Counted from the stretch's first letter, positions 37,558-45,271 are shown. The stretch is 64,000 bases of DNA from Gammaproteobacteria bacterium (GCA_022600955.1 JAHZJK010000010.1:62001-126000), one strand, 5' to 3'. The notes: generated from the letters alone by a model not told the origin. Numbers and translations are program-made.

Positions 37558-39566
37558 CAAAACCTCCCTCGTTGAGCATTGAGCAGCTGTATTGCAGCGT
37601 CACGCCCCGCTGGACCAGCAGTATTCTGAATAAAGGCTTGCAGCTGCGTCGGGAACGCGATCGGAAAATTGAATTCTTGATTGATTCCACCACCACCGCC
37701 AAGCGCGTGATTCGGAATTATCGTGCCGGCTGAATCGGGCACGAACAGTTCAGGCCCACGCTCACCAACCACAGAAGGACGTCCTACTGGCGGCCTACCA
37801 CCGTCCGCAAATCCCTTGATACCGAAGAAGCTCAGTATCGGTCGAACAACCCCAACACGAATGATCGATGAGATGACCTCATTCAAGATTGCCTTGGTAG
37901 CATCGGCAAACCTACGAACACCGGTCAGCGCATTGGTCAGGTTATCTTCTACGGTGCTGTGGATCGCAAAACCGAACTGCTCCCATGCACTTGTCGCATT
38001 CTCACCAGCGGTAACTGCAGCATCGCCGACCTCTCCGATACTCCCCTTCACTGTCGGCAACTGACTCAATAGCTTCTGAAATTTCAACCCCATGTTCTCA
38101 AGAGAAAATCCTGCTGCGTCGAATTCTGGTATCACACCCGCCGCGGCACCTGCGAGATCATTGAATTTCGTTTTTACAAAGTCGATCGCGTTGCTTGCAG
38201 AAACCTTGAATTCCTCGAACTCTCGCTTCCCGGTTGTGGTTGCCTCGGAAATTACCGACTTCATATCGTCGCTAAAGGTGTTCTCAAGAATGTCATTGAC
38301 ACCGATTCGTAGCTTCAACCCAGCCCCGGCCGTTAATGGCGATTCGAGCAAGAATTCGCTGAGTTTGTTTACGGACTTCTGGAACGGTATGACGACGAGA
38401 TTGTTGAATCCCACAACAAAGGCATCTCTGATCGCCAAAACGAGACCCTTGAAGAATCCGACTACCGTGTCCTTGAATACAAAGAATCCGCCGACAATCG
38501 CGGCAAGCGATGTGATAATAATGCCCGGTACAGTGGAGAAGAAACCTAGAAACCCGACCACGACCACCTGGACTGCAATGAGCACCGCCTTGATGGCTTT
38601 TCCAGCAAAGGTCAGTACTGGCACCAAGAGAACAAAACCACCGATCGCGAAAGCAATCGCCTGCACCAGTAACCCAATCGCAAAGATGGCAGGACCGATA
38701 GCTGCGACGAACGCCGCAACAACCAGTATTCCGGATTTCACGTTCTCGGAAAGACCCAGAAACTCCTTGCCGAGCTCAGTGATTTTCGACGCTAGAGACG
38801 TAGCGATTGGCAACAACCTGTTTCCAATTTCGACTCGAATATTCTTGATCGCAGCGGCAAGCCCTCTAGATTGATTCTGAAAACTCTCAGCTGTTCGGGC
38901 GGCATCCCCCTGCGCATCCGTTGTCTGCCGCATAATTAAGGAAAAGCGAGCCATTACTTTCTGACTTTGCGTTGCGTCGCCTACCGAGCCTCTGAATCCT
39001 TTGTTCAACAGCTCCTGCTGGACAGCTGCCTCACCGATGTCAATTCCCAAACGCCGTACCGCCTCCGTCTCTCCAGCCAGCCCAGAAAATAGACGAGTAA
39101 AGACCTCTTCCTCAGTTTGATCACGAAATGAAGAGATGTCCGTTGTCAGCTGAGTAAGCGCCTTTGACATCGGTGCTACAGCCGCAGGTGCAACACCCAA
39201 CGGCTTTAGAAACGCCGCAAATTCCGCGGCCGTCTTCATCAAATCAAAGCGGGATCGATTGGTTGCAATTGCGGTGCGCTCTGCCCATTGCTCAACATCT
39301 TCAGCAGCCTCCCCAAAAGTCTCTTTGAACAGATTACGCATCTCTTGAACATCGGACGCGGTTTTGACTGCGAGAACACCTATCGCTGTCAGCGGTACGC
39401 TTATTGCCGCGGTCAATTGCGTCCCAATTCGACGTGCCGCTTTTCCAACCTTATCGAATGTCTTGGCGAGATCTAGCGCTTTGCGCTTTGCGCGATCAAT
39501 ACCCCTCTCAAAGGCATCGTCATCCGTCCGAAGTTCGAGGACGGCGTTGCCCAGTCGTTCTGTCAC
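37557..39566 (-). CDS. phage tail tape-measure protein
   Basis: 669 residues. In tailed phages this protein fills the tail tube and sets its length. The N-terminal helical region is of the tape-measure type (FDKVGKAARRIGTQLTAAIS, TASDVQEMRNLFKETFGEAA). Hydrophobic helices span about residues 275-395. The C-terminus has the Gly/Pro-rich FADGGRPPVGRPSVVGERG and GPELFVPDSAGTIIPN, typical of lambda-type tape-measure C-termini. It overlaps the gp10-like gene by 4 bp and the next gene by one base. No tail-tube, chaperone or baseplate gene is in the island, which is odd for a functional tail operon. Confidence 0.88.
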   Translation of the reverse strand: MTERLGNAVLELRTDDDAFERGIDRAKRKALDLAKTFDKVGKAARRIGTQLTAAISVPLTAIGVLAVKTASDVQEMRNLFKETFGEAAEDVEQWAERTAIATNRSRFDLMKTAAEFAAFLKPLGVAPAAVAPMSKALTQLTTDISSFRDQTEEEVFTRLFSGLAGETEAVRRLGIDIGEAAVQQELLNKGFRGSVGDATQSQKVMARFSLIMRQTTDAQGDAARTAESFQNQSRGLAAAIKNIRVEIGNRLLPIATSLASKITELGKEFLGLSENVKSGILVVAAFVAAIGPAIFAIGLLVQAIAFAIGGFVLLVPVLTFAGKAIKAVLIAVQVVVVGFLGFFSTVPGIIITSLAAIVGGFFVFKDTVVGFFKGLVLAIRDAFVVGFNNLVVIPFQKSVNKLSEFLLESPLTAGAGLKLRIGVNDILENTFSDDMKSVISEATTTGKREFEEFKVSASNAIDFVKTKFNDLAGAAAGVIPEFDAAGFSLENMGLKFQKLLSQLPTVKGSIGEVGDAAVTAGENATSAWEQFGFAIHSTVEDNLTNALTGVRRFADATKAILNEVISSIIRVGVVRPILSFFGIKGFADGGRPPVGRPSVVGERGPELFVPDSAGTIIPNHALGGGGGINQEFNFPIAFPTQLQAFIQNTAGPAGRDAAIQLLNAQRGRF

Positions 39567-39970
39567 AGCCTATCTCCCGTTGTCTTCAAAGCACGTCGAA
39601 TACGGCCAGCCAGCTTCGGATATTCTTTTTGGGCCGCCGGCCGTAAGAATGGGTATGCCTGCTGGTCGATGACACGGCCCATTGAGTCCTTTCCCTGGAA
39701 CCCGAACTCTATGCGAATCGCGTACGCGAGCTGCGTTGATCCCCAGATACCAAGCACACCCTTCCTGGGTTTTTCATAGGTCAAGTCAACAATTCGAACT
39801 GATCGCTCCAACACGCCGGTCTGTGTCTCAAAACGATCCGCACCATGAGCACCAGCACTGTGATTCCGCTTGGCGTGCAACACACAAGCTGCCATCGTCG
39901 AATCGACGCCCGTCAACTGAGCTCGCTTCATCTTCGCTTTGAGCTCGTCACCTTTCCAATCCAAACCCAT
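39563..39970 (-). CDS. HK97 gp10-like phage protein
   Basis: 135 residues from MGLDWKGDELKAKMKRAQ. The pattern of an N-terminal helix, HAKRNHSAG, TQTGVLERSVRI, then AYAIRIEFGFQGKD and YPFLRPAAQKEYPKL is that of the HK97 gp10 family, head-tail connector or tail-completion proteins. It overlaps the tape-measure start by 4 bp and follows the prohead-protease gene by 6 bp. Confidence 0.75.
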   Translation of the reverse strand: MGLDWKGDELKAKMKRAQLTGVDSTMAACVLHAKRNHSAGAHGADRFETQTGVLERSVRIVDLTYEKPRKGVLGIWGSTQLAYAIRIEFGFQGKDSMGRVIDQQAYPFLRPAAQKEYPKLAGRIRRALKTTGDRL

Positions 39971-39976
39971 CACACG

Positions 39977-41161
39977 CTACCGCAGGGAGTCCAGGTCAAC
40001 TGTACGCACCAGGTGCCACACAGGGTGAGGCCCAAACCCGCGGCCCTGATGCACAGCTCCAGTCTTCCTGTTTACATGGAAGTCACAGCTTGCGTTTCGA
40101 ATGTGTCCAACGTCCTTAGGCGGATCGCCAACACTGATACTCAAATCGGCATAGCCGGGAATACCGAGCAAGCATTTCACTGAATTCCCGAAAAGATGGG
40201 CATCATCTTCAGTCAACCGACTGTCGGACATATCCCAGCCGGATTCATACTGCCAAAGATGCCGAACTTCATGTGAAATCGTGTCGATCATTTCGTCGAC
40301 AGCGTCTTCGCGAACGTATATGAGGCGCTTGCCATCGACTTTTCGACCACACAAGGCCAGCCCATCGATATCATTTTTGCGTGAGAAGTCCACTTGCGTG
40401 GCTGACGGTCGAAAGAACTTGATTGTTGGGGCTTCAATTTCGAGGGAGTCTGCGATCATCGCCGCACACCCAACGGCCGCACTCGATTTCGCCGCGTCTA
40501 ATTCACAAAACTCGAACTTGTAGCGATGCGTCTTGGAATGATTCAAGTCTCGCTCGCTTCTAATAATATCTGACGCGAGTAGCTTGGCTTCAATACTCAT
40601 GAAGGCATTGAGCGATTTTTCCTCGATACCCGTCTTGCCAAGCATATCTCGCCCAACAGAAGTGCGATGCTTGACCGCTAACGTGCGTGTATCAACTCCG
40701 GCACCTCGCAGCACTGGCGAGATTTCCATAACATCCATTCGCTTAATCACTCGGACCTGTTCGCCGTCACGAGTCTCGATTTCGGAATCCAAAACGCGAT
40801 AACCAAATGACCACTCTTGCACAGAAGGTGGATTAGCGAGATCGAATTTTAGTGCGGTGTGCCACTGCTCACCGGGTTCGATATCAAGATTTAATATACC
40901 CGTCGCTATGACTTCACTGCCGCGATCGTGCAATCTGGCTTTTCCGAGTGGCACGGAACTATGATTGTGGGCCGGAACGATAGATGCGCTGACACCGTCA
41001 AGAGCCCCAGGCGCGATAATATCGCCATCGCTGTCAATCACGTTCAATGTGGCGATGACGGCTTCAAATTCGCCGGTGTCGCTCGCTCGTTTGATAGATC
41101 CAGCCAGACACTTCGTTTCATCGAATGTCTGCCACTCACGAAGAGACGCTACGTTATTCAT
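39977..41161 (-). CDS. prohead protease fused to HExxH metallopeptidase domain
   Basis: 394 residues from MNNVASLREWQTFDETK. Residues 15-165 are HK97-type prohead serine protease: VIDSDGDIIAPGAL, His65/His67 in PAHNHSSVPLGKA, and the Ser in QEWSFGY (near 118), ending EISPVLRGAGVDTRTL. The C-terminal half carries ISHEVRHLWQYESG (HExxH at 297-301), with a following E/D-rich segment near 318-322 (LTEDDAHLFG) that could give the third zinc ligand. In capsid operons this protease matures capsid protein, but no capsid gene is present. The start was chosen to overlap the upstream gene by 8 bp; 24 more open codons upstream are unsupported. Confidence 0.82.
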   Translation of the reverse strand: MNNVASLREWQTFDETKCLAGSIKRASDTGEFEAVIATLNVIDSDGDIIAPGALDGVSASIVPAHNHSSVPLGKARLHDRGSEVIATGILNLDIEPGEQWHTALKFDLANPPSVQEWSFGYRVLDSEIETRDGEQVRVIKRMDVMEISPVLRGAGVDTRTLAVKHRTSVGRDMLGKTGIEEKSLNAFMSIEAKLLASDIIRSERDLNHSKTHRYKFEFCELDAAKSSAAVGCAAMIADSLEIEAPTIKFFRPSATQVDFSRKNDIDGLALCGRKVDGKRLIYVREDAVDEMIDTISHEVRHLWQYESGWDMSDSRLTEDDAHLFGNSVKCLLGIPGYADLSISVGDPPKDVGHIRNASCDFHVNRKTGAVHQGRGFGPHPVWHLVRTVDLDSLR

Positions 41162-41681
41162 CGTCGATCTCCAGTGCTTCGATTCGCTCATCCAGCGTCG
41201 GCTCGATTCGGTGTAGCTGCGGCGGGCCGTCAAGTCGAGTTCGGGCTGCGCGAGTAACTAATCCATTGACGTGGTTATACTCCACGAGCGCTAGTCGTAG
41301 AACATCACGTACTTCGACCAGGCGACCATCGTAGGTTCTTCGCCTCTCGATCAACGCTTGTACAGACGGATGATCGGCGGCGTGTTTGTTCTCGAGAACA
41401 GCCCCGCGTCGCTCGACATTAGCCCTTCGCGTGAGAACGACTTGCTCCGCGGCTCTCGCTCGACTGAGCTTGCTCTCAGCCGCTTGAAGTAGCTCTCGCT
41501 CTTCGCTATTGAACTCCAACTTTGGCGCGGTCGACTCGGGGTAGCCTCCGATTGCCTCAAAGTATTCAGCTGACGAGAGCGGGTCCCCATCACCGAGGAT
41601 CTTGGACCGACCATTCGTACTTACAACGGCGACACCCGGTCGATGCTTCAGTGGCCTCGTTATCTCGATATTCTTGCTCAT
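41154..41681 (-). CDS. hypothetical coiled-coil protein, phage-like block
   Basis: 175 residues from MSKNIEITRPLKHRP with GGAGG eight bases upstream. The central 70-135 region is a long charged helix (ELLQAAESKLSRARAAEQVV, RRGAVLENK), resembling scaffolding or spacer segments seen beside prohead proteases. The first gene of the structural block, directly after a hairpin terminator or attenuator. No family recognised. Confidence 0.65.
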   Translation of the reverse strand: MSKNIEITRPLKHRPGVAVVSTNGRSKILGDGDPLSSAEYFEAIGGYPESTAPKLEFNSEERELLQAAESKLSRARAAEQVVLTRRANVERRGAVLENKHAADHPSVQALIERRRTYDGRLVEVRDVLRLALVEYNHVNGLVTRAARTRLDGPPQLHRIEPTLDERIEALEIDDE

Positions 41682-41694
41682 GGTTCTGACCTCC

Positions 41695-41742
41695 AAAAAA
41701 GCCGGACGACGACATGGAAAGAGTTGATTGCCGCCGTCCGGC
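41695..41742 (-). terminator. hairpin with T-run ahead of the structural block
   Basis: On the minus strand an 8-bp GC-rich stem (GCCGGACG / CGTCCGGC, extendable past one mismatch) with a loop of about 26 bases is followed by six T residues (41700-41695). The GGAGG of the next gene begins on the following base. It either ends the regulatory transcript or works as an attenuator gating the phage-like genes. Confidence 0.75.
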
Positions 41743-41790
41743 AGACCGTGTCAAGCAACGTCATCATCACATCGATTAATCACGTATCCG

Positions 41791-42078
41791 TTACTTATCC
41801 GTTACGAGTAAATCCGATACTCGTTTTCTTTCATCGCAAGCGGCTTTCCGGCATCGACCGCTGCAATAAATGGCGTCGATCCGTGTTGCTCGAAACAAAA
41901 GCCCACACCTGACGCATTCAGTTCGCCCATCGTCGAGGCGAATTGGCTTCTCGAGGCGCGCCCGATCCGCGAGATCAGTGACAAGTTCACACAACAGGTC
42001 GATTTGGTCGGAATACGACAATTTCGCCTGTGACAAGACGTTCCGAACACGACTTTTTTGTAGATCAGTAGCGTTCAC
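41791..42078 (-). CDS. small zinc-ribbon-like protein
   Basis: 95 residues, GTG start at 42078. The C-terminal half has C55-x2-C58-x13-C72-x3-C76, a plausible zinc site, in ECVRCGLLFRAT and YCSGRCRKAACDERKR. The N-terminal half is helical with DLLCELVTDLADRA. Small zinc-finger proteins of this size occur in phage early regions. The ribosome-binding site is weak and no family is recognised. Confidence 0.5.
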   Translation of the reverse strand: MNATDLQKSRVRNVLSQAKLSYSDQIDLLCELVTDLADRARLEKPIRLDDGRTECVRCGLLFRATRIDAIYCSGRCRKAACDERKRVSDLLVTDK

Positions 42079-42153
42079 TCTGCTCAGATCTCAATACAGG
42101 AAATCGAAACATTCCCGAATTCGGAAGTTGCGGCGACGTTTCGGTGTGGTTGA

Positions 42154-42357
42154 TCATCGGAGAAACCTTGGTTTGTCGATGGCGTCTTTCCCGTTCTCGG
42201 TCATTCTTGGAAGAGTTTCCTGAGCAAGCCAGGCATCCACTTGTCGTACATGGACACGCAATGCACGCGCGATGTCATTCACATGCAACCCGCTTTCAAG
42301 CATAGAGTGCACGGCCTGAATTGGATGTTTAGGTCTATAGTTCAAATCTGGCCTCAA
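42154..42357 (-). CDS. possible small HTH protein
   Basis: 67 residues if the TTG at 42357 is the start; no convincing ribosome-binding site. VNDIARALRVHVRQVDAWLA reads like a helix-turn-helix of the Xre or transposase type. It lies directly downstream of four 17-bp repeats. It may be a DNA-binding regulator or a fragment. Confidence 0.35.
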   Translation of the reverse strand: MRPDLNYRPKHPIQAVHSMLESGLHVNDIARALRVHVRQVDAWLAQETLPRMTENGKDAIDKPRFLR

Positions 42358-42377
42358 GCATGGTAACTACTAAGGGA

Positions 42378-42513
42378 CACTCTATTCGGGTCAGTAGCGT
42401 TCGGGAGTGCTCCTTGACTAGCACCCTATGCGGGTCAATCACCTTCGATTCGATGAGTGAACCCTCGTAATTAACACTCCATGCGGGGCAACGTGGCACT
42501 GAATACGGGTCAA
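42378..42513 (-). repeat. four iteron-like 17-bp direct repeats
   Basis: Minus-strand copies at 42394-42378 (CTGACCCGAATAGAGTG), 42438-42422 (TTGACCCGCATAGGGTG), 42491-42475 (TTGCCCCGCATGGAGTG) and 42513-42497 (TTGACCCGTATTCAGTG). Consensus TTGACCCGCATAGAGTG. Start-to-start spacing is 44, 53 and 22 bp, close to multiples of the helical turn. They begin five bases after the stop of the adjacent HTH-like gene. Likely protein-binding sites or an origin; see findings. Confidence 0.7.
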
Positions 42514-42518
42514 GAATG

Positions 42519-42908
42519 TCAATTTCGCCAATCTCCTGGAGCAGCATTCGTTGGACGAATATCCAATTTTCCTTTGCACTCATTGATCGCAAAAAATGCA
42601 ACAGCCCAAAGATTGCATCGATTTCTCCCACCCTGCCGCGATCGGATGATAAAACCCTTCCCCTCAAGTTCTGCACGCGCCCTGTCGAGTTGCTGTCGCG
42701 AGCGCCACCCTCTTTCCGAAGCTCGCGACCAGGGCATCGCCAGATCGCCATTGTTGTTTCCTGTGTATTGCTCAAGAAAGTCCAAAAGGAGTGCCTTCGA
42801 CTTAGCAGATAGTGAGATGAATTTCTGATGACGCAATACAGCGTGTGGGAGCGCCACATAGGATCCAGATTCACGCCGACCAGTAGCCTTCGCTCGATTG
42901 CGCGTCAT
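42519..42908 (-). CDS. HTH/replication-type island protein
   Basis: 129 residues from MTRNRAKATGRRESGS. The pattern SYVALPHAVLRHQKFISLS, ALLLDFLEQYTGNNNGDL, RGWRSRQQLDRARAELEGKG, FIIRSRQGGRNRCNLWAVAF and AINECKGKLD is a widespread proteobacterial winged-helix-like family found in integrative elements, without an assigned function that I know. Members are often longer at the C-terminus; this one stops at GDWRN just before the 17-bp repeats. It lies 16 bp downstream of the AlpA-like gene. Confidence 0.7.
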   Translation of the reverse strand: MTRNRAKATGRRESGSYVALPHAVLRHQKFISLSAKSKALLLDFLEQYTGNNNGDLAMPWSRASERGWRSRQQLDRARAELEGKGFIIRSRQGGRNRCNLWAVAFFAINECKGKLDIRPTNAAPGDWRN

Positions 42909-42924
42909 TATTCCGCAGGCTTGT

Positions 42925-43110
42925 CTAGTGGTCGCCGGTACGATTGAGTTGAGCGTCATGGTGCTCAATCTCATCCAAAACCCATCGAGTTGTTTTTCCG
43001 GAGAGTCGGACCGGTTTGGGTAGAATTCCTCGACTGGACCAACGCCAAATTGTTGACTTATCCACGTCGTAACGTTTCGCGAGTTGAGCGGCTGAAATAT
43101 ACCGAGTCAT
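42925..43110 (-). CDS. AlpA-like excisionase/regulator
   Basis: 61 residues with the MerR-type helix-turn-helix of AlpA/excisionase proteins: ISAAQLAKRYDVDKSTIWRW, then a basic wing with GILPKPVRLSGKTTRW. These small proteins control excision or early transcription in islands and satellites. It precedes the HTH/replication-like gene by 16 bp. The 43111-43225 stretch upstream has no gene. Confidence 0.82.
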   Translation of the reverse strand: MTRYISAAQLAKRYDVDKSTIWRWSSRGILPKPVRLSGKTTRWVLDEIEHHDAQLNRTGDH

Positions 43111-43225
43111 TAGATAGCATCCTGTTTCAGAGAGTGGCTCTTGAATGCTATTAATGGCAGAACAGCGTATCTATTTCATAGACATTTACTTGCGCTTTTT
43201 GGCGGAGTATTTGTCTGTCGAATAA

Positions 43226-43828
43226 CTACTTCAGGAATTCAACAATCGAACGCGCCTTTGGTGCCTGCGATCCCGGGATTTGATCCAAAAGCGCTTCAAC
43301 TAGAGGAATCATGGGTCCAATGTGTTTTTCCGATCTGTGGTCCCAAAATGCCCCTTTGCCTTTTCCTCCGGCGCTCTGCCAGACTCGGTGAACGTCAACG
43401 ACAAACAGTCGGAATGCGTCGTGCCTTCGTCGGCCGCCGGCCGATCTCCCACTATCAGCGCCCTGTTCCAGCAGCGCTCTAGATGCAATAGACAAGCGTT
43501 GCAGAACGGCCTTCACGTAGTCGGGATGACACTCAACGTCCCATGGCCAGGTCGAATTGAATGCTACTTCGCTTGCTTCGTCGATCGATGAGAGCGCGTC
43601 TCTGAGGCCATTAGAATGCCTCTGAATACGCTGGAGAGCCTGTCTAACATGCCGCGATGACGGGGTCTTGTTCTCGAAAATCGACTCGAGCCAATACCTT
43701 GAGATTGCTCTAGCAATCTCTCTGCGGTGATCCTCGTCAAACGAAACGGTTGCGACTTTCTCAATTAAATCCCAATCGAACTCTCCTAGCCCGTCAGCTG
43801 CCATGATTGAAAAGTTCTGAAATTCCAT
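43226..43828 (-). CDS. hypothetical protein downstream of the integrase
   Basis: 200 residues from MEFQNFSIMAADGLGEF. The ATG lies two bases after the integrase stop, so the two are surely co-transcribed. Helical, with SRHVRQALQRIQRHSNGL, VLQRLSIASRALLEQGA and HDAFRLFVVDVHRVWQ. It looks like a DNA- or integrase-associated accessory protein by position, but no family is recognised. Confidence 0.65.
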   Translation of the reverse strand: MEFQNFSIMAADGLGEFDWDLIEKVATVSFDEDHRREIARAISRYWLESIFENKTPSSRHVRQALQRIQRHSNGLRDALSSIDEASEVAFNSTWPWDVECHPDYVKAVLQRLSIASRALLEQGADSGRSAGGRRRHDAFRLFVVDVHRVWQSAGGKGKGAFWDHRSEKHIGPMIPLVEALLDQIPGSQAPKARSIVEFLK

Positions 43829-43830
43829 CT

Positions 43831-45033
43831 CTATTCGGACAACACAGTCATACAATATTCGGCCCAATCGTCCATCATCTCGCGCCGCTTACTCAGTAGC
43901 TCGTCGCGGGCATACGCGGCGCGAGTGGCATCTGTAGATACGTGAGCTAGGGCGAGCTCCGAAACCTCGTCCGCAGATTCAGTCGAGTTCCTCGCCCAAT
44001 CTTTGAAACTTGATCGAAACCCGTGTGGGACGGCGTTGACCCTCATCCTTCGTGTAACTTGATTCATCGCCATATCCGACAATTTCTTCCCACGAGTCGA
44101 AGGGAACACATAGTCGCATCCATCGATGACGTCCAATTTCTGAAGCAATTTGCTCGCATCATCCGAAAGAGGCACCGTATGCGACCGGCCCGACTTCATC
44201 CTGTCCGCCGGTATGCGCCATGTTTTCGCCTTAAGGTCAAACTCTGCCCAAGTTGCGCCACGAACCTCACCGGATCGCGCGGCCGTAAGGATTGCGAACT
44301 CAAGCGCGCGCGCGCCGACGCCACTCCTCTTCTTGAGATCAACCATGAACTCGGCTACTTCGGTCCAATGCAACGCAGGGAAGTTCTTTCTCTTGCGAAT
44401 TTTGGACGGCTTTGGAAGCGCGAACTCTAAGTTCCCTGACCAGCGGGCCGGGTTGTCCCCCGTTCGATAGCCATTGACCTTGGCCCAGGCCAGGACAGAC
44501 TCTATCCGCTGCCGAACCCTCGTGGCAGTCTCTGTTTTGGTCTCCCAGATCGGTTTCAACACCTGGACGATATGCGGCAGTTCCATCTCTGAGATCTGCA
44601 CTTCGCCGATCTCGTCGATCACGTGATTATTCAGAGAGCTCATCCAATCACGTCGATGCTTTTCGTTTCGGAATTCGGGCGACTTGGTTGCGTGACAAAG
44701 GGACGCCGCCTCCGAAAACGTCATTTGTCGCGCTTGGTCGTGGATCAATGCTCGTTTCGCGGCCTTACGTGACTCGACAGGATCAACACCATCTCGAATC
44801 TCTGCTCGGGCGTCCTGAGCTCTCTCGCGTGCTTCCTTAAGCGATACGCTGGGATACCCGCCCAGCCCGACTTCGCGTCGCTTACCTCCAACTACAACCC
44901 TCAGAATCCAGCTACGGGCACCTGAGTCTCGGACGCGAATACAAAGCCCAGCCACTCCACCCACGGCGTACAGTCCTGGCCGGGACAACTGCTTTAGCTG
45001 CAGGTCAACCATCGGCTTGGCAATTTTCGGCAT
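43831..45033 (-). CDS. DUF4102-type tyrosine integrase
   Basis: 400 residues. The N-terminal DUF4102 arm-binding domain (GLYAVGGVAGLCIRVRDS, GGYPSVSLKEARERA) is followed by a core-binding region and the catalytic domain: R in LTAARSGEVRGATW, H and R in VPHGFRSSFKDWAR, H in LALAHVSTD and Y in ATRAAYARDEL. This P4/tRNA-type class inserts at tRNA or tmRNA 3' ends. It points away from attR, 186 bp from it. It is the most likely enzyme for the ssrA integration. Confidence 0.95.
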   Translation of the reverse strand: MPKIAKPMVDLQLKQLSRPGLYAVGGVAGLCIRVRDSGARSWILRVVVGGKRREVGLGGYPSVSLKEARERAQDARAEIRDGVDPVESRKAAKRALIHDQARQMTFSEAASLCHATKSPEFRNEKHRRDWMSSLNNHVIDEIGEVQISEMELPHIVQVLKPIWETKTETATRVRQRIESVLAWAKVNGYRTGDNPARWSGNLEFALPKPSKIRKRKNFPALHWTEVAEFMVDLKKRSGVGARALEFAILTAARSGEVRGATWAEFDLKAKTWRIPADRMKSGRSHTVPLSDDASKLLQKLDVIDGCDYVFPSTRGKKLSDMAMNQVTRRMRVNAVPHGFRSSFKDWARNSTESADEVSELALAHVSTDATRAAYARDELLSKRREMMDDWAEYCMTVLSE

Positions 45034-45078
45034 TTTCGAGGATCTTTTGAGTGACTTGGGGCGGTCAATGAAAAATCA

Positions 45079-45103
45079 GACCACCATAAAACCCACCATA
45101 ACA
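45079..45103 (+). promoter_or_regulatory. putative integrase arm-type sites, right end
   Basis: Tandem CCACCATAAA-type motifs between the integrase start and attR, matching the left-end block 31321-31346 in the same orientation. It also overlaps the region where the integrase promoter should be, so integrase may autoregulate. Confidence 0.5.
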
Positions 45104-45219
45104 TGTGCCATCTGTTGCGCCAATATGCGCCTGCCTGCACGTTCGAAAACTCACTCACCCCTATAAAATATGCGCAAACTGCAATGAAATGCGTCTGAAT
45201 GCACCTCTCAAGAGATAGA

Positions 45220-45233
45220 CGCCACCTCCACCA
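45220..45233 (+). repeat. attR, 14-bp direct repeat
   Basis: CGCCACCTCCACCA, identical to the last 14 bases of ssrA at 31264-31277. It is followed eight bases later by a terminator that fits as the original ssrA terminator. Together these define the island's right edge. Confidence 0.9.
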
Positions 45234-45241
45234 AATGAAAT

Positions 45242-45271
45242 GGGCGGCCCTTCGGGGTCGCCCAATTTTAT
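45242..45271 (+). terminator. displaced ssrA terminator
   Basis: GGGCGGCC-CTTCGG-GGTCGCCC stem-loop followed by AATTTTATTT on the plus strand. No plus-strand gene lies directly upstream now. Placing attR back on attL would put this hairpin eight bases after tmRNA CCA, the normal position. Confidence 0.8.

Larger units (their letters stand above)
31278..45233. mobile_element. integrated satellite-like genomic island at ssrA
   Basis: About 13.96 kb lies between two 14-bp repeats of the tmRNA 3' end. It carries a DUF4102 tyrosine integrase by attR, a FimB-like recombinase by attL, matching putative arm sites inside both ends, an AlpA-like regulator, and a phage-type block with prohead protease, gp10-like and tape-measure genes. 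The left half holds unknown cargo. Codon use and base composition look more AT-rich than the surrounding core by eye. No terminase, portal, capsid, tail tube, lysis or obvious primase gene is present, so it is either a satellite that exploits a helper phage or a decayed prophage. The regular operon structure with 1-8 bp overlaps argues against decay. Confidence 0.88.

Noticed and set aside
42335..42874. 180-codon minus-strand frame overlapping the HTH/replication-type gene
   Set aside because: Most of it is a shadow of the 129-residue gene, which has clear family motifs. Only its end over the 17-bp repeats might be coding, and that needs a frameshift.
31264..45233. CRISPR array or tandem repeat array in the island
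   Set aside because: No regularly spaced identical repeats with unique spacers were found; only the four degenerate 17-bp repeats, the arm-like motifs and the att copies recur.
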